Shown: positions 1-12,389 of the stretch, piece after piece
Layout: each line of letters begins with the position of its first letter
How positions within the stretch are numbered: the first letter of the stretch is position 1
From: Sthenelais limicola
Taxonomy: Eukaryota; Annelida; Polychaeta; Phyllodocida; Sigalionidae
Reading direction: 5' to 3'
Length of the DNA stretch: 64,000 bases
Assembly: GCA_942159475.1 (NCBI GenBank)
Contig: OW804095.1
Location: 55,580,773-55,644,772, forward strand
Program-made: the position numbers and the translations under genes
Notes under the pieces: model-generated
Seen by the model: only the letters and a program-made list of their open reading frames with translations
Told to the model about the DNA's origin: nothing
Database searches by the model: none

Positions 1-672
1 TATTGTACATGTTATAAAGTTATATTACACGTTTATATGCTTTCACGTCTCGTCGGGTCCCTTTCACATTCCTGTTGTTATAGAATAAGGGATGGCACTT
101 TAGACTTAGGCGCACATACATCTAATTCCATGGAAACCTACAAGAAGAATTTGATGGCTTATCTTGCCCAAAGAGACTCTCGGAGCGCCCAGGTACTGGT
201 CCCTTTTGACTACAGTGGCTAATCTCAAGGAGACAGCTGGAATGTTATTCTCTGATACATGTACGCGTCTCCTGGTTTGATCAGCCAGCCATTTAGAGAG
301 GATGCTGTACAGAAAAGCTCGGGATGACTCACGACGACTGCAACCCAGCCTGGACGCCACGGTGACTTAGTTTGTGGCCACCGTACGGTGCCGCGAGGTA
401 CACATTAATTCCCGTAGGTGTCACCCTCAGTCTCTCCACCTCTGAGCAACGTTATATGCTCAAAACGGCACACGATCACCTTTTTACAGTCACCTCATAT
501 ATTTGGTCATTTCTGTTGCCACAGAACGCCCCCTGAATATTGCTAGATCGTTGTTTTAAAGTAATATAGTCATCATAGCATGAATAAAGGAGATATGGAC
601 GTTTTCCCTTCCTCTGCTATCCCAGCTAGGCTGTGTTTGTAATGGGTCTTTAAGCTCTCCATTTCACCACAA
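1..672. other. Non-coding stretch, no gene supported
   Basis: Both strands carry only short open frames (84 codons or fewer) without recognisable domains, signal peptides or paired splice sites. No repeat, RNA gene or regulatory motif stands out. Confidence 0.6.
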
Positions 673-742
673 GGGGACATAGTACAGTGGTATGGTACTC
701 GCCTCATGCCCAGAGGTTGGGGGTTCTAGCCTCGCCTGGGTC
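673..742 (+). repeat. tRNA-derived SINE-like head or tRNA pseudogene
   Basis: An A-box-like TAGTACAGTGG (680-690) is followed 42 bases later by GGTTCTAGCC (722-731), which fits the B-box consensus GGTTCNANNC. This is the usual spacing of an internal RNA polymerase III promoter. The segment aligns base by base with a tRNA through the D arm and the T arm, and the T stem pairs with G:T wobbles. The anticodon position would be CAT (705-707). The anticodon stem keeps only about three pairs and the acceptor ends do not pair, so it is not a working tRNA. A tRNA-derived SINE fits best; a lone tRNA pseudogene is the alternative. The 3' end of the element was not identified. Confidence 0.55.
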
Positions 743-763
743 AGGCATTGTTTTTATTTCTGG

Positions 764-794
764 GTCGCATAGATGCTATGTCATTCTATGCGAC
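764..794. repeat. 10-bp perfect stem-loop downstream of SINE-like head
   Basis: GTCGCATAGA (764-773) and TCTATGCGAC (785-794) are exact reverse complements around an 11-base loop. It begins about 20 bases after the tRNA-like head and may belong to the same element body. Confidence 0.5.
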
Positions 795-3517
795 GGGAGG
801 TGGGTTGGCGTGGTTGTTGGTGAATGGGAAAGGCAGGAGAAACAACATGTACATATAATGTTTTCAGATAAACCCATCGATCTTAGGGCTATCGGTACAA
901 CTAAAGGAAAAAAACAGGCCTCCACGGCCACACTAGCAGCCACTCTTCCTGGATAGATAGTGACCCACATCCTAGTCTAATAGTGCTTGTGCACTACTTG
1001 CAAGGCACTTGAAATAATGCCCTGGCGAGTTAGGAACAGTTATTTAGGGGAGGAAGGGAGTGGGAGCTGGGAATAGTAGGATGTGAGCTTGGAAAATATT
1101 TGACAGGAATGACCTTAATTTGTTAAGATGGCAACGAAACCCTGATTGAATTATTTCTCACTTAGAAGCCAGGGTGTGATGATTGCTGGCACACATATTG
1201 GCAACTAATTCAATTATCCCTCAAGCCAGGACAGGGTGACCTTTCTCCCTGACCCATCTGTGCAGGTGGTTGCTTGAACAAATTTCCTTTTGTTTTGCCA
1301 GTAAATGTGAGTGCCACCTTAGAGTATTTTACTTTCTGTTGGCACACTATTATCTATACTGCAGTATTGGAAATAACCATTCCTTAGTATAAAAAACAAA
1401 ATAAGCCAGTGTGTATTGGCCACAATAGGATGAGTTAAATTCTAAACAACTACTGCAGAAATACCATTCCCGGTAGTCTATATTATCTGGTTCCGAATGT
1501 ACTAGCCTACATTCCAAATCTTTCCTGTATGATAGTTCCGTATTGATGAGAAGGTCAGACATGGCGTCTCTGACAAACAAGTCTGTCGAGGGGGAGTTAA
1601 TGGAACCAGGCTCTCTCTCCCAATGATATTGGATGATAAGGCTGAAAGGCGTATAGAGTGATTGGCATAGACGAGAGATATACAGATAGGATAGTGAAAT
1701 AACAATGACACTTGCCACAGTTGTCACAGTCATGGGTTCTGCCTGCTGCACGTCCTTGTTGACGACCATGTTGGTACCACTCCCAATGCCTGTGGCTTGC
1801 ATGACCTTCTGTGAGGTGATTTCCTCTGTCGAGACGTCCGTTTTGAATACACACAAACCGACCGTTTGGGGATGACGCTAGGGGCGATGGTAAAGTGTGT
1901 TGGTTATCTCGATGTGGTAGCTCCAAAAACACAAGACACAACAAACTTGTTCCGAATACAGAATCACCTGTGCTTGGATAATACCTTCATCTAAGGCTGG
2001 ACACAGCAAACAAAGAAGCACCCTGCACCGTACATGCCTCTTACAGTAATGAGAGAGTAATTACCCAGCGGGCAGAGAAGGGATGTTGCACACCAGGTCC
2101 CGGGCCTGACCAGATCTTATATTCAGTCTCGGTTGGCACCCAAGGCACCTCAGGGACTAGGATCCAACTGCAATTACCACAGCACCACCACCCAGCGAGA
2201 CCTTATTCTCATGTAGTATACGCGCCAAGCGTTAATCTAATACAAGATATGCATCTACCATTGCATGTGCAAAGCATAAGGGACAACCTAACTAACTCTC
2301 CTCTGACTTAAAGCTTTGACTAAGGGAAACAGATACTTTATTACTTTCTGTCGGTGGGGAATAGGTTCCACTGGTAGGTCAAGGGCCTCCAGACACCCAA
2401 CTCATAGGATATCAAGAACACTGGGGGCTATAATTAAAAACACAAAGGTAATTTGTATCACCTATCTTGTATTATATATCCTCCAGTGTCCAGTATCGTG
2501 CCCCAACGAAGCTTTAGGAAGGCTTGTATGAGCAATCGCGATATTATCTGGCAGTCATTGGGCAACTGAATCCAAGGAATGTTGCCTGATTAAATGCAAA
2601 CTTTAGATGCACAGATCTGATAATGAAACTGTTCGTTCTACAATGCTAATGAACATGCACCTGCGATGAGCGTGCGTAAAGAGCTCTTGTTTCAAATGGA
2701 AACCTGTGTAACACTGGTAGGTAGAAGGATTCAGACGAAGTTTACATCGTTTGTGTTACAACAGCTGGGCTCAGTCACTCACACAAAACTTCCATCATCT
2801 TTCCCCAAGAGATCGTCTCCGAGCGGTTAATTAGATTGATGGATGCAATCCCACCATGTCTGATATGCATATTTCAGCATCTGTTCCCATTTCACCTGGG
2901 ACCACCAGATCACACACATTCTAGCCAACTATGGCGTCATATGCGCAGCAACAGCAACAAGGACACTATCACATCCTGCGGGGAGATCAATTTACAGTGT
3001 TTATTTTTTATTCTTTTGAATATTTGATATCAAAATTAAACGCGTGTTTGCTTTCAATTCCAGCTCCACTGGTGCATGAGCAAGATGGTTCCAAATCCCT
3101 TGATGATCTATTAAACAAATAGAGCTTATCTTTAACAACGAGAATGTAATGATCAAATCCAGCATATACAGGGGAATGCAATCTCCGAAGGCCATTCTTC
3201 GTGTTTAATGCGCAACAAGACAACCAATTCTTCCATATGTATTACCCAATATTTCAATGACAATGTATTGCCTATTCTGGCAATATTCTGCATATTACTG
3301 TTGCATGAGAGAAACCAAACAAAGAAGCCCACACTCCAATTGTGCAATGCATCCAATTTAATCATTTAATAGAAGCTGCATTGATAATTAAAAGTAGGGC
3401 AACGGTCATAAATTGGTTCCTGACTCGGTTTTCACTTTGCTCGGTTTACTCACACAATAGTTTCACATCGAAGGCAAAACACGAGGAAGTAAATAACGAA
3501 AGGAATGAAAAGAACTA
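795..3517. other. Non-coding stretch with one long open frame
   Basis: I see no supported gene. The longest non-repetitive open frame of the window (1350-1856, minus) lies here and is listed separately. The rest is unique A+T-rich sequence without obvious repeats. Confidence 0.5.
1350..1856 (-). other. 168-codon open frame, unrecognised
   Basis: This is the longest ATG-to-stop frame in the window outside low-complexity DNA. The product matches no family I recognise. Residues about 45-62 (VTTVASVIVISLSYLYIS) are hydrophobic enough for one membrane segment. The C-terminal third is rich in aromatic residues and cysteine, with a CSSC at about residues 133-136. There is no associated promoter, convincing splice junction or conserved motif. 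At roughly 60% A+T, my rough estimate is that one frame this long would appear by chance in a random 64-kb sequence with a probability of about 0.1-0.2. It may be a chance frame, an exon or a decayed transposon piece; chance is the most likely. Confidence 0.12.
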
Positions 3518-3568
3518 TGCATATCCTTTACGCTAAGAGTGATCGACCCATGGTGTAAAGGATATGCA
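3518..3568. repeat. 14-bp inverted repeat (stem-loop)
   Basis: TGCATATCCTTTAC (3518-3531) is the exact reverse complement of GTAAAGGATATGCA (3555-3568), with a 23-base spacer. No flanking target duplication is evident. It could be a small foldback or a chance hairpin. Confidence 0.5.
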
Positions 3569-6359
3569 GAGTCTCATAGATGGAGACACTTTACCTTCAT
3601 GCAACACTGGTAACTGACTGGGTCCATGGATATGGAGGTTTAAACGTGACTTGGTTGGGAAAAGGAGAAGCTGTCTCAAACATTACCTATTCTAAAGCCG
3701 ATGGTGCTCAAACCAAGATACCATCAGGCCACTCTGGAAAGGACGATATCTGAGACAGTCTTGGTATTCGTACGATGTGTTTCAGGCGATATGAGGAAGG
3801 GAAGTGTTATTTTACATTTGTGTCTGTTTCAATGCAGAGAGATGGTCAAGAGAAATAGGTTGTGTCCGTGTAACATGTGGTAATACCTACTTTACTCGGT
3901 GGATGGCGCTCGTATAGCTGGACGAAGGGAGTTGAGAAGGTTCATGGATCGTGTAATATAGGGGTAGGCGTGGACTGGCGCCTTCATGTAAGACCGTTTT
4001 TATGGGAGATAAATTAATCAACATGCACTTGAGACCAGCGATAACCAGAATTTGTACTCAGTTCTTGGCGCCTTTTCCCATCTTCGACTCCAGTCGATCT
4101 CAACTGCACAGAGCATTCGCTGTATCTCTCTCGTCACACTCCCTCCTCACTTCAACTGCACAGAATATATATGTATAGCTTATTGACCATCCAAAGAAGT
4201 TTATTTGGTTTTATGACGACACTTACTCTATAGGAATCAGGCTTGGGCTTTGAAGATGAAGCGGGTTTGGTAACAAGAAAGGAACAGGAGCAAGCCGGTG
4301 ATAGGCGGAATACTGATGTGATGTATTGTTTGGCGAAAATTCATATCCTTGCGCAGGAGGGGAAAATAATTCACTGTGAGCGAGAAAAAAATCGATGCAA
4401 ATGTTCCAGGAAATCAATGGAGGAAACTAGCTTTTAATGAAGTATCATTACGTAGTTAGTTTTTGTGTGAATTTCGATGGACAGATTCTGGAGAACATAG
4501 ACAATAGGGTAAAATAAATACGGGTCTGCCTATTCCAAACATTGGTGTAAATATGTAAATCATCTTGACACACATGATTGACTGTCAAATTGGCTGAATT
4601 CACCCATGAGCTTTCGTGAAGTATGCCTCCAGCTTATCTATGCCATATAACACACTATTCTATGGCATACATATTTGTCTCCGGCCAGAGAGTACAGTGT
4701 AAGTTATGAAAACAGAGGGAACCTATGACTCGCACATATAGCAGGTTAATTAATATGGATGTCTGGCCGTTTATGCTCTCACATCTTTCATTAGGACTTT
4801 GTAGGTAGTCTGCGACAAGTCGGTTGCTAGGAGGGGGAGAGGAAGATTTGTGTAGAGAGGTTGGGAAGACTATAGCTAGGGGAAAGGCGGCGGAGGAGAG
4901 AAGATCACTGGAGAGTGAAACTCATCTTAGTATCGGGGCCTAATAGGAGCTGTCAGCTTGATGTATAATGAAGGGCTTACCCCAAATATGTGCTGTGTTG
5001 GTATGCGATACTACAGACATCGCCAACACAACGCGACCACCTTTCGTCACGTCTTCGCCTCCCCAATGCTGATACAAAAAGGTGCTACATTACATCCCCC
5101 ACTTACACGGAAGGCGAGATCTGAATCGTGGAAATCTGTCGGTATTGCGGAAGGTTAGATGAAGCATATCATCAAATAGTAAAGGAGCATTGATTTTATA
5201 AAGAAAGTGTCAACGCTTAAAGGATGAATGAATCTATGTTCGCTTCAAATGTCGACGATCATGGGTTGGTATTACACTTCAAGGATAAACTTATTCACAA
5301 AATAAATGTCCAATCGAAAATACAGGTGTTGTTGATGATTGAAGTTCATAGGATAGTAGATTTGGACGATGCTCTAAAATCACCCACAGTCTTGGCTCCC
5401 TTTGCCTCTACACTGTTGTTAGTATCTTAGTATGATATGATACCTACACCAAGGGACACTTTCCATAGACTACTACCTCGAGGGGCGGGGTAGGTACTAC
5501 GCCGGCCAACATAGACCGACTGCCGGGTAGGGAAACAAACATCAAACAAATTATAGTATCGATAACAGAATAAAACGAGCTTAAGTAAATAAATCGATTT
5601 AAGCGTTTAGAAGCTACTATGGCATAGTGGGCACCAGACTTCGATGGGCAATGGATCTTGATTTAAAGCAAACAATATTTCCCTCGGGATTGAATTAGGG
5701 GACGCGGTGCTGGAGTATATGATATCAACGCAAAAATTATGATTCAATTATGAAGGAAGAGTGCTTCGCTTCACTCTGATATCCCATGGCTTTTGCTTTC
5801 ACCAAATACAATATATTATTCCAATTAAAGTCCCACTCGCAGTATTTAATCACTGCAATGGCCTCCACCATAATATGATTACTGGAAGTTAGTGGGAAAC
5901 CGTCCCACCCATCCGTCTGTAGTAGAGCTAGTCTTTTGTGACTAATATTCGATAATTAAGTACCCACTGAAGCTGGGGACTACTTACAGATAAGAATGGC
6001 ATGAATTAGTAAGCTGTATTACGACTGAGATAACCCTGAACGTCCTAGAACTAATTAGGACAGCAGTGGATCCTAATAAGAGCTTCTAACACTTTCTAGT
6101 ACATATAGTGTGATATACATACAGTGTGCTGCAGTATGATCAAGAGATATTGTGAATTCAAAGTTGGCTAATGACTCTGTGCTGTTTTAAGTATCGAGGC
6201 GAACTCTGGCTGCCAACAATGATAAATTCCCATTGGATGTTGACGAGTATTGGAGTTATAATGCTTTATCAGAACAGTTTATTCTACACTTACGGGAAAA
6301 GCGGAGATCTTATAACTTCTCCCGAGTGGTGTGGGTACTCCGTTAGGTTGAGAACAGAA
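3569..6359. other. Non-coding stretch, no gene supported
   Basis: Open frames are 73 codons or fewer and unrecognised. One weak tRNA-like A box lies at 5620-5630 and is listed separately. No tandem repeat was seen. Confidence 0.55.
5620..5662 (+). repeat. Possible decayed tRNA-like fragment
   Basis: TGGCATAGTGG (5620-5630) matches the A-box consensus well. The following 30 bases resemble a tRNA anticodon arm, but the B-box position (GGATCTTGAT, 5653-5662) is poor. If real, it is an old tRNA-derived SINE or pseudogene fragment. Confidence 0.2.
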
Positions 6360-6602
6360 GCGAACGTCATGGGGATGATGCCCTTGCGAACATGGCACAT
6401 GAGAACCCATGCGAATGAAGATTCCATTCGCTCACTTTCGTCCCTGCTTCCTCCACGTGTGGCCCCGGGAGCGAATGGTTGCCAACGTCATAATTGTTCG
6501 CAACGTGAAATCTGTGTTGCGAATCAGTTTGCAAACGGGGTAGAGCGCATGTTCGCTATATGTTCGCTATGTGTTCGCTAGCAACTCGTGCACTATTGCG
6601 AA
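6360..6602. promoter_or_regulatory. Homotypic GCGAA/TTCGC motif cluster
   Basis: The pentamer GCGAA or its complement TTCGC occurs 11 times in 243 bases. It begins at 6360, 6386, 6411, 6427, 6471, 6497, 6519, 6552, 6563, 6574 and 6598, against about 0.5 expected by chance with equal base frequencies. The three copies at 6552-6578 form an 11-base tandem built on GTTCGCTAT; the others are dispersed and occur in both orientations. A homotypic cluster in mixed orientation suggests a protein-binding module or a decayed satellite. A 136-codon open frame (6171-6581) overlaps it but is of chance length and unrecognised. Confidence 0.35.
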
Positions 6603-8460
6603 CGTATGCAATTGTATGAATATATACCAATTAGGATGCGTCCCACATGCTCCCACTTATCTTGTTATTCGGCGAGGATGAATAGTTACTGCGGACGGGA
6701 GCAATCCAGTGATTCGCCCACCCACTACCCTGAACCCTATTACATTGAATACGGCGATTAATTTAATTCTAACCTAGTTTTAAATTACATATTACATATT
6801 GATCAACACAATTGATCAACAATCTTACACTAAATGGAATATTTCTAATTTCGATCTTCTAAGACATTGATTATTTACTGAGGATTTTCCACAAATATAT
6901 AATAGATGTACTTCAACGCTGTCTCGTTTTCGCCTCGTTATAATGAGCCGAATTGCCAGTGGCCGAATCCTGCCATCGAAGATCATATGCTTCGGTTGCA
7001 TCCATTTCAGAACGGGCACTTCGTCGCGTAACATCCTCATTATGGATAATCAAGCAACTTACCTTACCTTCGAACAATATCAAAGCATTCTGTCTATAGG
7101 AATATTTACCTGCAATGAAATAAAAACAAACTTATTGACACGCATATCTAATATGTCTATTGACTATCGTCACTACGTATTATATATATCATAATCATAT
7201 ATAATTTATTGTATATAATATATTATATAATATGGGTATATATATGGGGTGGCCCTCGGGCTTTTATAGAACCGCAGTTGGTCCAAACGGTAATGCCAAA
7301 TACAATACTTATGAATATACCGAGTACATTCGTTGCTTAAGATATATGTTATTTGTCTGTTGAATGAAACTAGGACTGTGTCCATACAAGGCTAGTGGTT
7401 ACCGGGGAGATGCGGAGCAAGCTAGAAAAATACTGCTGCTAATTTACTCCCGCCACTGGATGCGGATGATTTTTGTTTGACATTTTCAGGCCGATATGGG
7501 AGCATAGTAATGAATGGTTAATTGGATATTGGAGTAATTACTCCTGGGAGATATTTTTATGACTATATCCTTTTAAGAAGGTCAAGTGCTGGCTTGTTGG
7601 TGAGACAGTAATGAAGATGAATAGTAACAACGCCACCTTTTTGTTTCTCTGACACACGGGGACGGAGAAGTGCAACACAATTCTAAACTAGTGGAGGGAA
7701 AATTAAATTTTCTCTTGGTAATGAAGTGTTAACCCCCTCTCCCTCTCTAATCCAGACCCACGGAGACAATGCTCGGTACTCCCTAGACAGTGTTCACAGC
7801 TAGTACCAAATCACACTATATCATTCAATCGGTGGGGCCAGTGCCCGTCGATGTTCCAGCATTCGCAGTAGTTTTGGGGACGAAGAATGATGGGGAAATG
7901 CAGTGTTTCACAAATGTATTGAAAGTCACACAACCACACATCATTTGTGGACTGCTGACAAATCAGGGCTAAAAGGGGAAATGTTAGTTGCGAGCGAAGC
8001 AAAGGAATAAATAGTTGACATTTAATGGTACATACTACGATCAAACATGACGCATTGAAAATGTGGTTAGTCATAATGTAAACGAAAAATTGGCGTACAA
8101 TAGCATAACACCAGATTCATAGAAAAGAGAATTCTTCACATAAACAAGAGTGAGTAAGAGTAGTTTAGGAATTTTGTATATTAATGGGAAAATTATGGGA
8201 AGAAAATATATATCACTGTATATGATTTTGTAGGAGTTGTGAATGTTTTAGTCAGATATGTTTAATTCAAAAGAGGCAGCGCTTGAAAACACCCATGGCG
8301 AATAACGCGTTTTCTCTCTCCCTCAATCCCCACTCTCTCTCTCTCTCCCTTCAATTCTCTCTATATATGATACAATAATTAAATATTGTATAGGCCTATA
8401 ATGAAATTATCCCCGTACATACATATTAATGAAAAGTAGGTCGTGTATATATGTAACAGT
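6603..8460. other. Non-coding stretch with AT- and CT-rich patches
   Basis: No gene is supported. It holds an AT-rich patch of TATA/TAAT runs at about 7183-7245 and a CT-rich microsatellite at 8312-8352, listed separately. Confidence 0.55.
8312..8352. repeat. CT-rich microsatellite
   Basis: Alternating TCTC/CCTC runs form a nearly pure pyrimidine tract on the plus strand. Confidence 0.7.
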
Positions 8461-8474
8461 CTTCTATATACACG

Positions 8475-8507
8475 TGATATGATAGTGTGATACCTTATAT
8501 CATATCA
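8475..8507. repeat. 10-bp inverted repeat upstream of E-box cluster
   Basis: TGATATGATA (8475-8484) and TATCATATCA (8498-8507) are exact reverse complements with a 13-base spacer. Both arms contain a GATA core. Confidence 0.45.
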
Positions 8508-8524
8508 TGTCATATCAAGTACAG

Positions 8525-8631
8525 CAGGTGATGTAGAGTCATGAGATCCCTACCTGTAGAGAGGTATAGGCAGGTGCAAATCTCAGGTGACTGATACATA
8601 CACACATCTACCTGTAGATCGTGCCCACCTG
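8525..8631. promoter_or_regulatory. E-box (CAGGTG/CACCTG) cluster
   Basis: Four CAGGTG/CACCTG hexamers lie within 107 bases (8525-8530, 8571-8576, 8584-8589, 8626-8631). Two identical copies of CTACCTGTAG (8550-8559 and 8608-8617) bring the CAGGT cores to six, against about 0.2 expected by chance. CAGGTG is the site class bound by Snail-type zinc fingers and E-protein or ZEB factors in animals. The sequence shows only the density; function as an enhancer is inferred. Confidence 0.4.
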
Positions 8632-8639
8632 TGGTCACT

Positions 8640-11600
8640 CACATGAGAATAAATCCCATAACGCTCAGCGCCATTGTCTCCTGTTGCCATGTCAACTCAA
8701 CCCGTGAGTGACAACCTACTGACTTTCTCCGACAACCGGTAATATGGCTAATCTCGTCATCAGCATTATCCTTTGTAATTATTACATAAAAACTGGTTCA
8801 CGGCCAACTCCCCACTGTGCTCTGTGGCTCCAGCACCAGTTGTAGATTTTGTTTCACGATTGGTTTTCCGATAGAGCTTTCCTGGTCCGAGTCTCCCTAA
8901 AGATGCCAAAGAATGGCAACGTTCACATTGTAGCCATTTCCATTTCAGGAGCATGACATTGAAACCCGATCACACAAAATCCCCAGGCATCGTCAAGGAT
9001 ATATTGCCAGTAATGAAGGGATGACGGTCTTAATTTCATAGGGGAGTTATTCAAATCATTCTGCTACAGTATTGACGGTAGTCGTGAAGCACAAGGGGTC
9101 TCCACAACTCAGCAACCGCCCCTTTTTTAACAGATGTATGACCTGAGAACTCAGCTCATATAGCTTCATATCTGACCAATGGGACGTTCAACACCCCAAA
9201 CGCATCTCAGTTGTACGACCCATAACCCTTTGTGCTTTTGGTAATGCTTAGGAAAACATTAGAGGAAAACTGAACTACCGAAATGTATCTGCTGAACAAT
9301 GTTGTTATTAACAAATGGTATTTCATCAACTGTCTCATTGAATGAAGAAAGAGTGCAAAAGATGATTGACGGTTCCAGCATGTACTTATTGCAATAAATC
9401 AACCTTAACCCTTTCAGAGTTGGATGTCCTTATGTATTCTGAGGGGGTAAACGAGAAGATGAAAAGGTCATTGCTAAACCGTATACAACTACCTTGTTTG
9501 GAACTGATTTGTCTCAGATGCAGGAATGGCATCTCCCGTAAAGATTCTTTAAGAAAATGGTCAATTAGAATGCAGCACTGCAAACTCAAATTAATTTGCA
9601 ACGATTGCGATATTTTGCGCTGCGCTTAATACATGTATCCATAAGCGGTATGCAAATGCATAGATCTATGTCTCCGATTGAGTAAATGAATTGAAAACAT
9701 GCCTTGATGGCTTGTCTAATTGCGTGGATCTAAACCCATTTAAAAAGCTATCACCCATCTGAATCAATAGCGAGCGCAGGAAGGACGAATACCCACAGAG
9801 GAGAAATTGCATAAATTGTTTGAGCTAAATTCCCTTACAATGTTCCCTGTCTGGAACCTGTTGGGGAGGCCATTGGCAGGGTTAATGACTCGTGGTAGGG
9901 GAAAATGACAGCGTATGACTGGCCTTTGTGCAGAACGTCAGGCGCTCACAGTGGATTGCTTCTGCCAACTGGCATATGACCGCTACACTCACGCCATCTA
10001 TGAATGGTCTCCTTACTCTAATATCACCCGCTTATCAGTGAAGGCAATACTGGTATAAATATTCCAAGCATCCTCCTCCCAGACTCCTGTCTCTCATTCT
10101 CTATCCCCATGGCTGAAATAGACATCCTATGCCTATACATACACGAGAAAATCTGCCAGGCTAATGGTGGGGGACAAATTCCACCGACCTGTCATACTAT
10201 CTAGGTTGACCGCGAGTTGGATGCAACCTGGCTGTCCCAGTAGATTTGATACCGTCATAATTTATACTGCGAGTATGTGTAGGGCTTAGAAATGACCATC
10301 CCGCCTCCTACCGCTCTTGTAGACTACACACCGCCCTCTCTAGTCCCGAATATTCACCATTGACCATGGACCTTGTGTATAGTAAAATATGGTTTAGTTG
10401 GGCCGAGGTAAAATATTATTAAAATATATCCCATGAATCATAAAACTGCGATAAGAATCAACTCATTGTTTGGTTTACGTAGCAATCCCAATATTGAGCT
10501 CTACTCTGAGGGACATTTTGGCGGACGGGGACACTCATGTTATCCACATCTTAAAAGGAACATATTTTAATGCGACTGTTTTAACTACTGTCCCTCTATC
10601 ACTACCCTCAATTACTTCACCATCTCGAGTCTAACAGTATGGATTTAATGCCCGTTCTGAGACATGGTTTTGTAATTATCCTTCCTTGATTCGACAAGGC
10701 AAGGAAATTGGATAAAAGCACTATAACGAAAAAATCCTTGTGTCACTTATAGCCTCCGGACGCGACGATTGAACCGAGCTAAAAGACAGCTGATATCGAC
10801 TCTGGACAACGTTAAAGAAGTCCCATTTGCAGGCCAATTGTGGTGCTGAGGAAGCAACTGGACCTCGTTGGAATGACGGGGGTCGGGTTTACCGTACATT
10901 GATTATCTGTCGGTGGTTAATTCCGCCCCACTCCGTTACATATCCGGTAAGGCACGGAACAATTCAATTCCTCAATATAAGATAGAATGTATTTGATCGA
11001 CAAACCATCACACGTCCATTTGCCAGGGCCCTCTCTCATGATCGTGGTTTTTTAAAGACATTGATTTGGGACGCATCCTCGGGACAACCCAAAATCTGCG
11101 GGCCCCTGCATTAGGATAGGTCAGCCGCTATCCAACTGCTATCCGAGCGGAGTTGGCTAACTCGCGTGAAATTCGTCCAGCTATCCAGTCATCCCTAGCC
11201 AATCCCTTACTACCGCACGCTCTGTCCCGAACGGGACCAGATTTTGACCAGGTTTGACCTGACGAATTGTGTTTTTCGTGTGAACCATGAGAGGGCAGTG
11301 TGTGTACTGTACACACACACATATAACCGACGGGGGAGGTCTCTCAAACCATTTTCTCCCGATCTCATGATTCAAACATCATTGCTCTATCAGTAAATTT
11401 TAATTCTATGAAAAGAATCCATACAAATACACGTTTCCGACGAATACACATTCAAAAACTGTCTGGAAGATACAAATTTTGTATTCTAATTGTCAACTAT
11501 TGCCTCCTAAGCAACGAGAGTGAAATGGGTATTTACCAAAGGAGAATCTTTGTATTTACTTCCGTTGCTCTAATGACTATCATAGCTGCGTTCAGGATTA

Positions 11601-11864
11601 TCACTTGCATTTAAGAGAGGAAAGAATCAAGAGAGAAACAGTCAGAGAATAACGACAGGATTTCTCCGGATATAGTTTATAATTGCAAAAGCAGGAATTG
11701 AAGCAAAATGGGAAGTAAATTATATTTTGTAGTTCCCGTCGGCGTTTTAGGCGAGTGGTATCCGTGACATGTTCACAATAGGGATGAGACCGGACATGTG
11801 TTATAATGTAATTCTTATATACTATAATATCATACATTGGTATAGAAAGAAGAAAAGAAGATCA
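8640..11864. other. Non-coding stretch, no gene supported
   Basis: Open frames are 87 codons or fewer. One frame at 9366-9629 (plus, 87 codons) has three CxxC pairs but no recognisable family and is discussed as a finding. No long repeats were seen. Confidence 0.55.
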
Positions 11865-11920
11865 TATATATGCAGGGATATTAGTTGACATAAATGTCAA
11901 CTAATATCCCTGCATATATA
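11865..11920. repeat. 56-bp near-perfect palindrome (27-bp arms, 2-bp spacer)
   Basis: The arms 11865-11891 and 11894-11920 are exact reverse complements separated only by AA. Each arm holds the core GCAGGGATATTAG or its complement. The match stops sharply at both ends, which argues against a foldback assembly artefact, where the inversion would continue. The two-base loop is too tight for an ordinary microRNA precursor. A palindromic mobile-element remnant or a cruciform-forming site fits better. Confidence 0.75.
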
Positions 11921-12389
11921 ATTAGTGGACATACGATGTAAAATGTGGTGCTTCAATGCCAAGCTAAATACTTTTGGTACTTCAAGTCATCTTAAAGACG
12001 GGTTAATATCGTTCCAATCTCTGGGCCTGGCGCATTGATACAATAAAGATTTCCTATCCTTTTCGGTTCTGGGAATGAAGGTGATGTGATATGCTGTGTA
12101 TTGAACGGCCATTTAATTAAATATTCTACTAATTTCTAGGGACATCTCTGGTCATACTACTGGGTTATGATTCATATTTAGTTATGATTCAAATATATTC
12201 ATATTTCCTTTGAGCAATCCTTCAGGTGTACCATATACACATTACCAACGACCAAGTCTCTACCACCACTCTAAGTATTATCCTAATTGATATCTCAACT
12301 CAACCGATATAGTTAATTTAAAACCGGTCTGGGTCCCTAGTGTCTCCATTTATTAATCTGTTTATTATATCCAATGTTATGTGTATAAT

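Noticed and set aside
6171..6581. 136-codon open frame over the TTCGC cluster
   Set aside because: About one frame of this length is expected by chance, no domain is recognisable, and the motif pattern ignores the frame.
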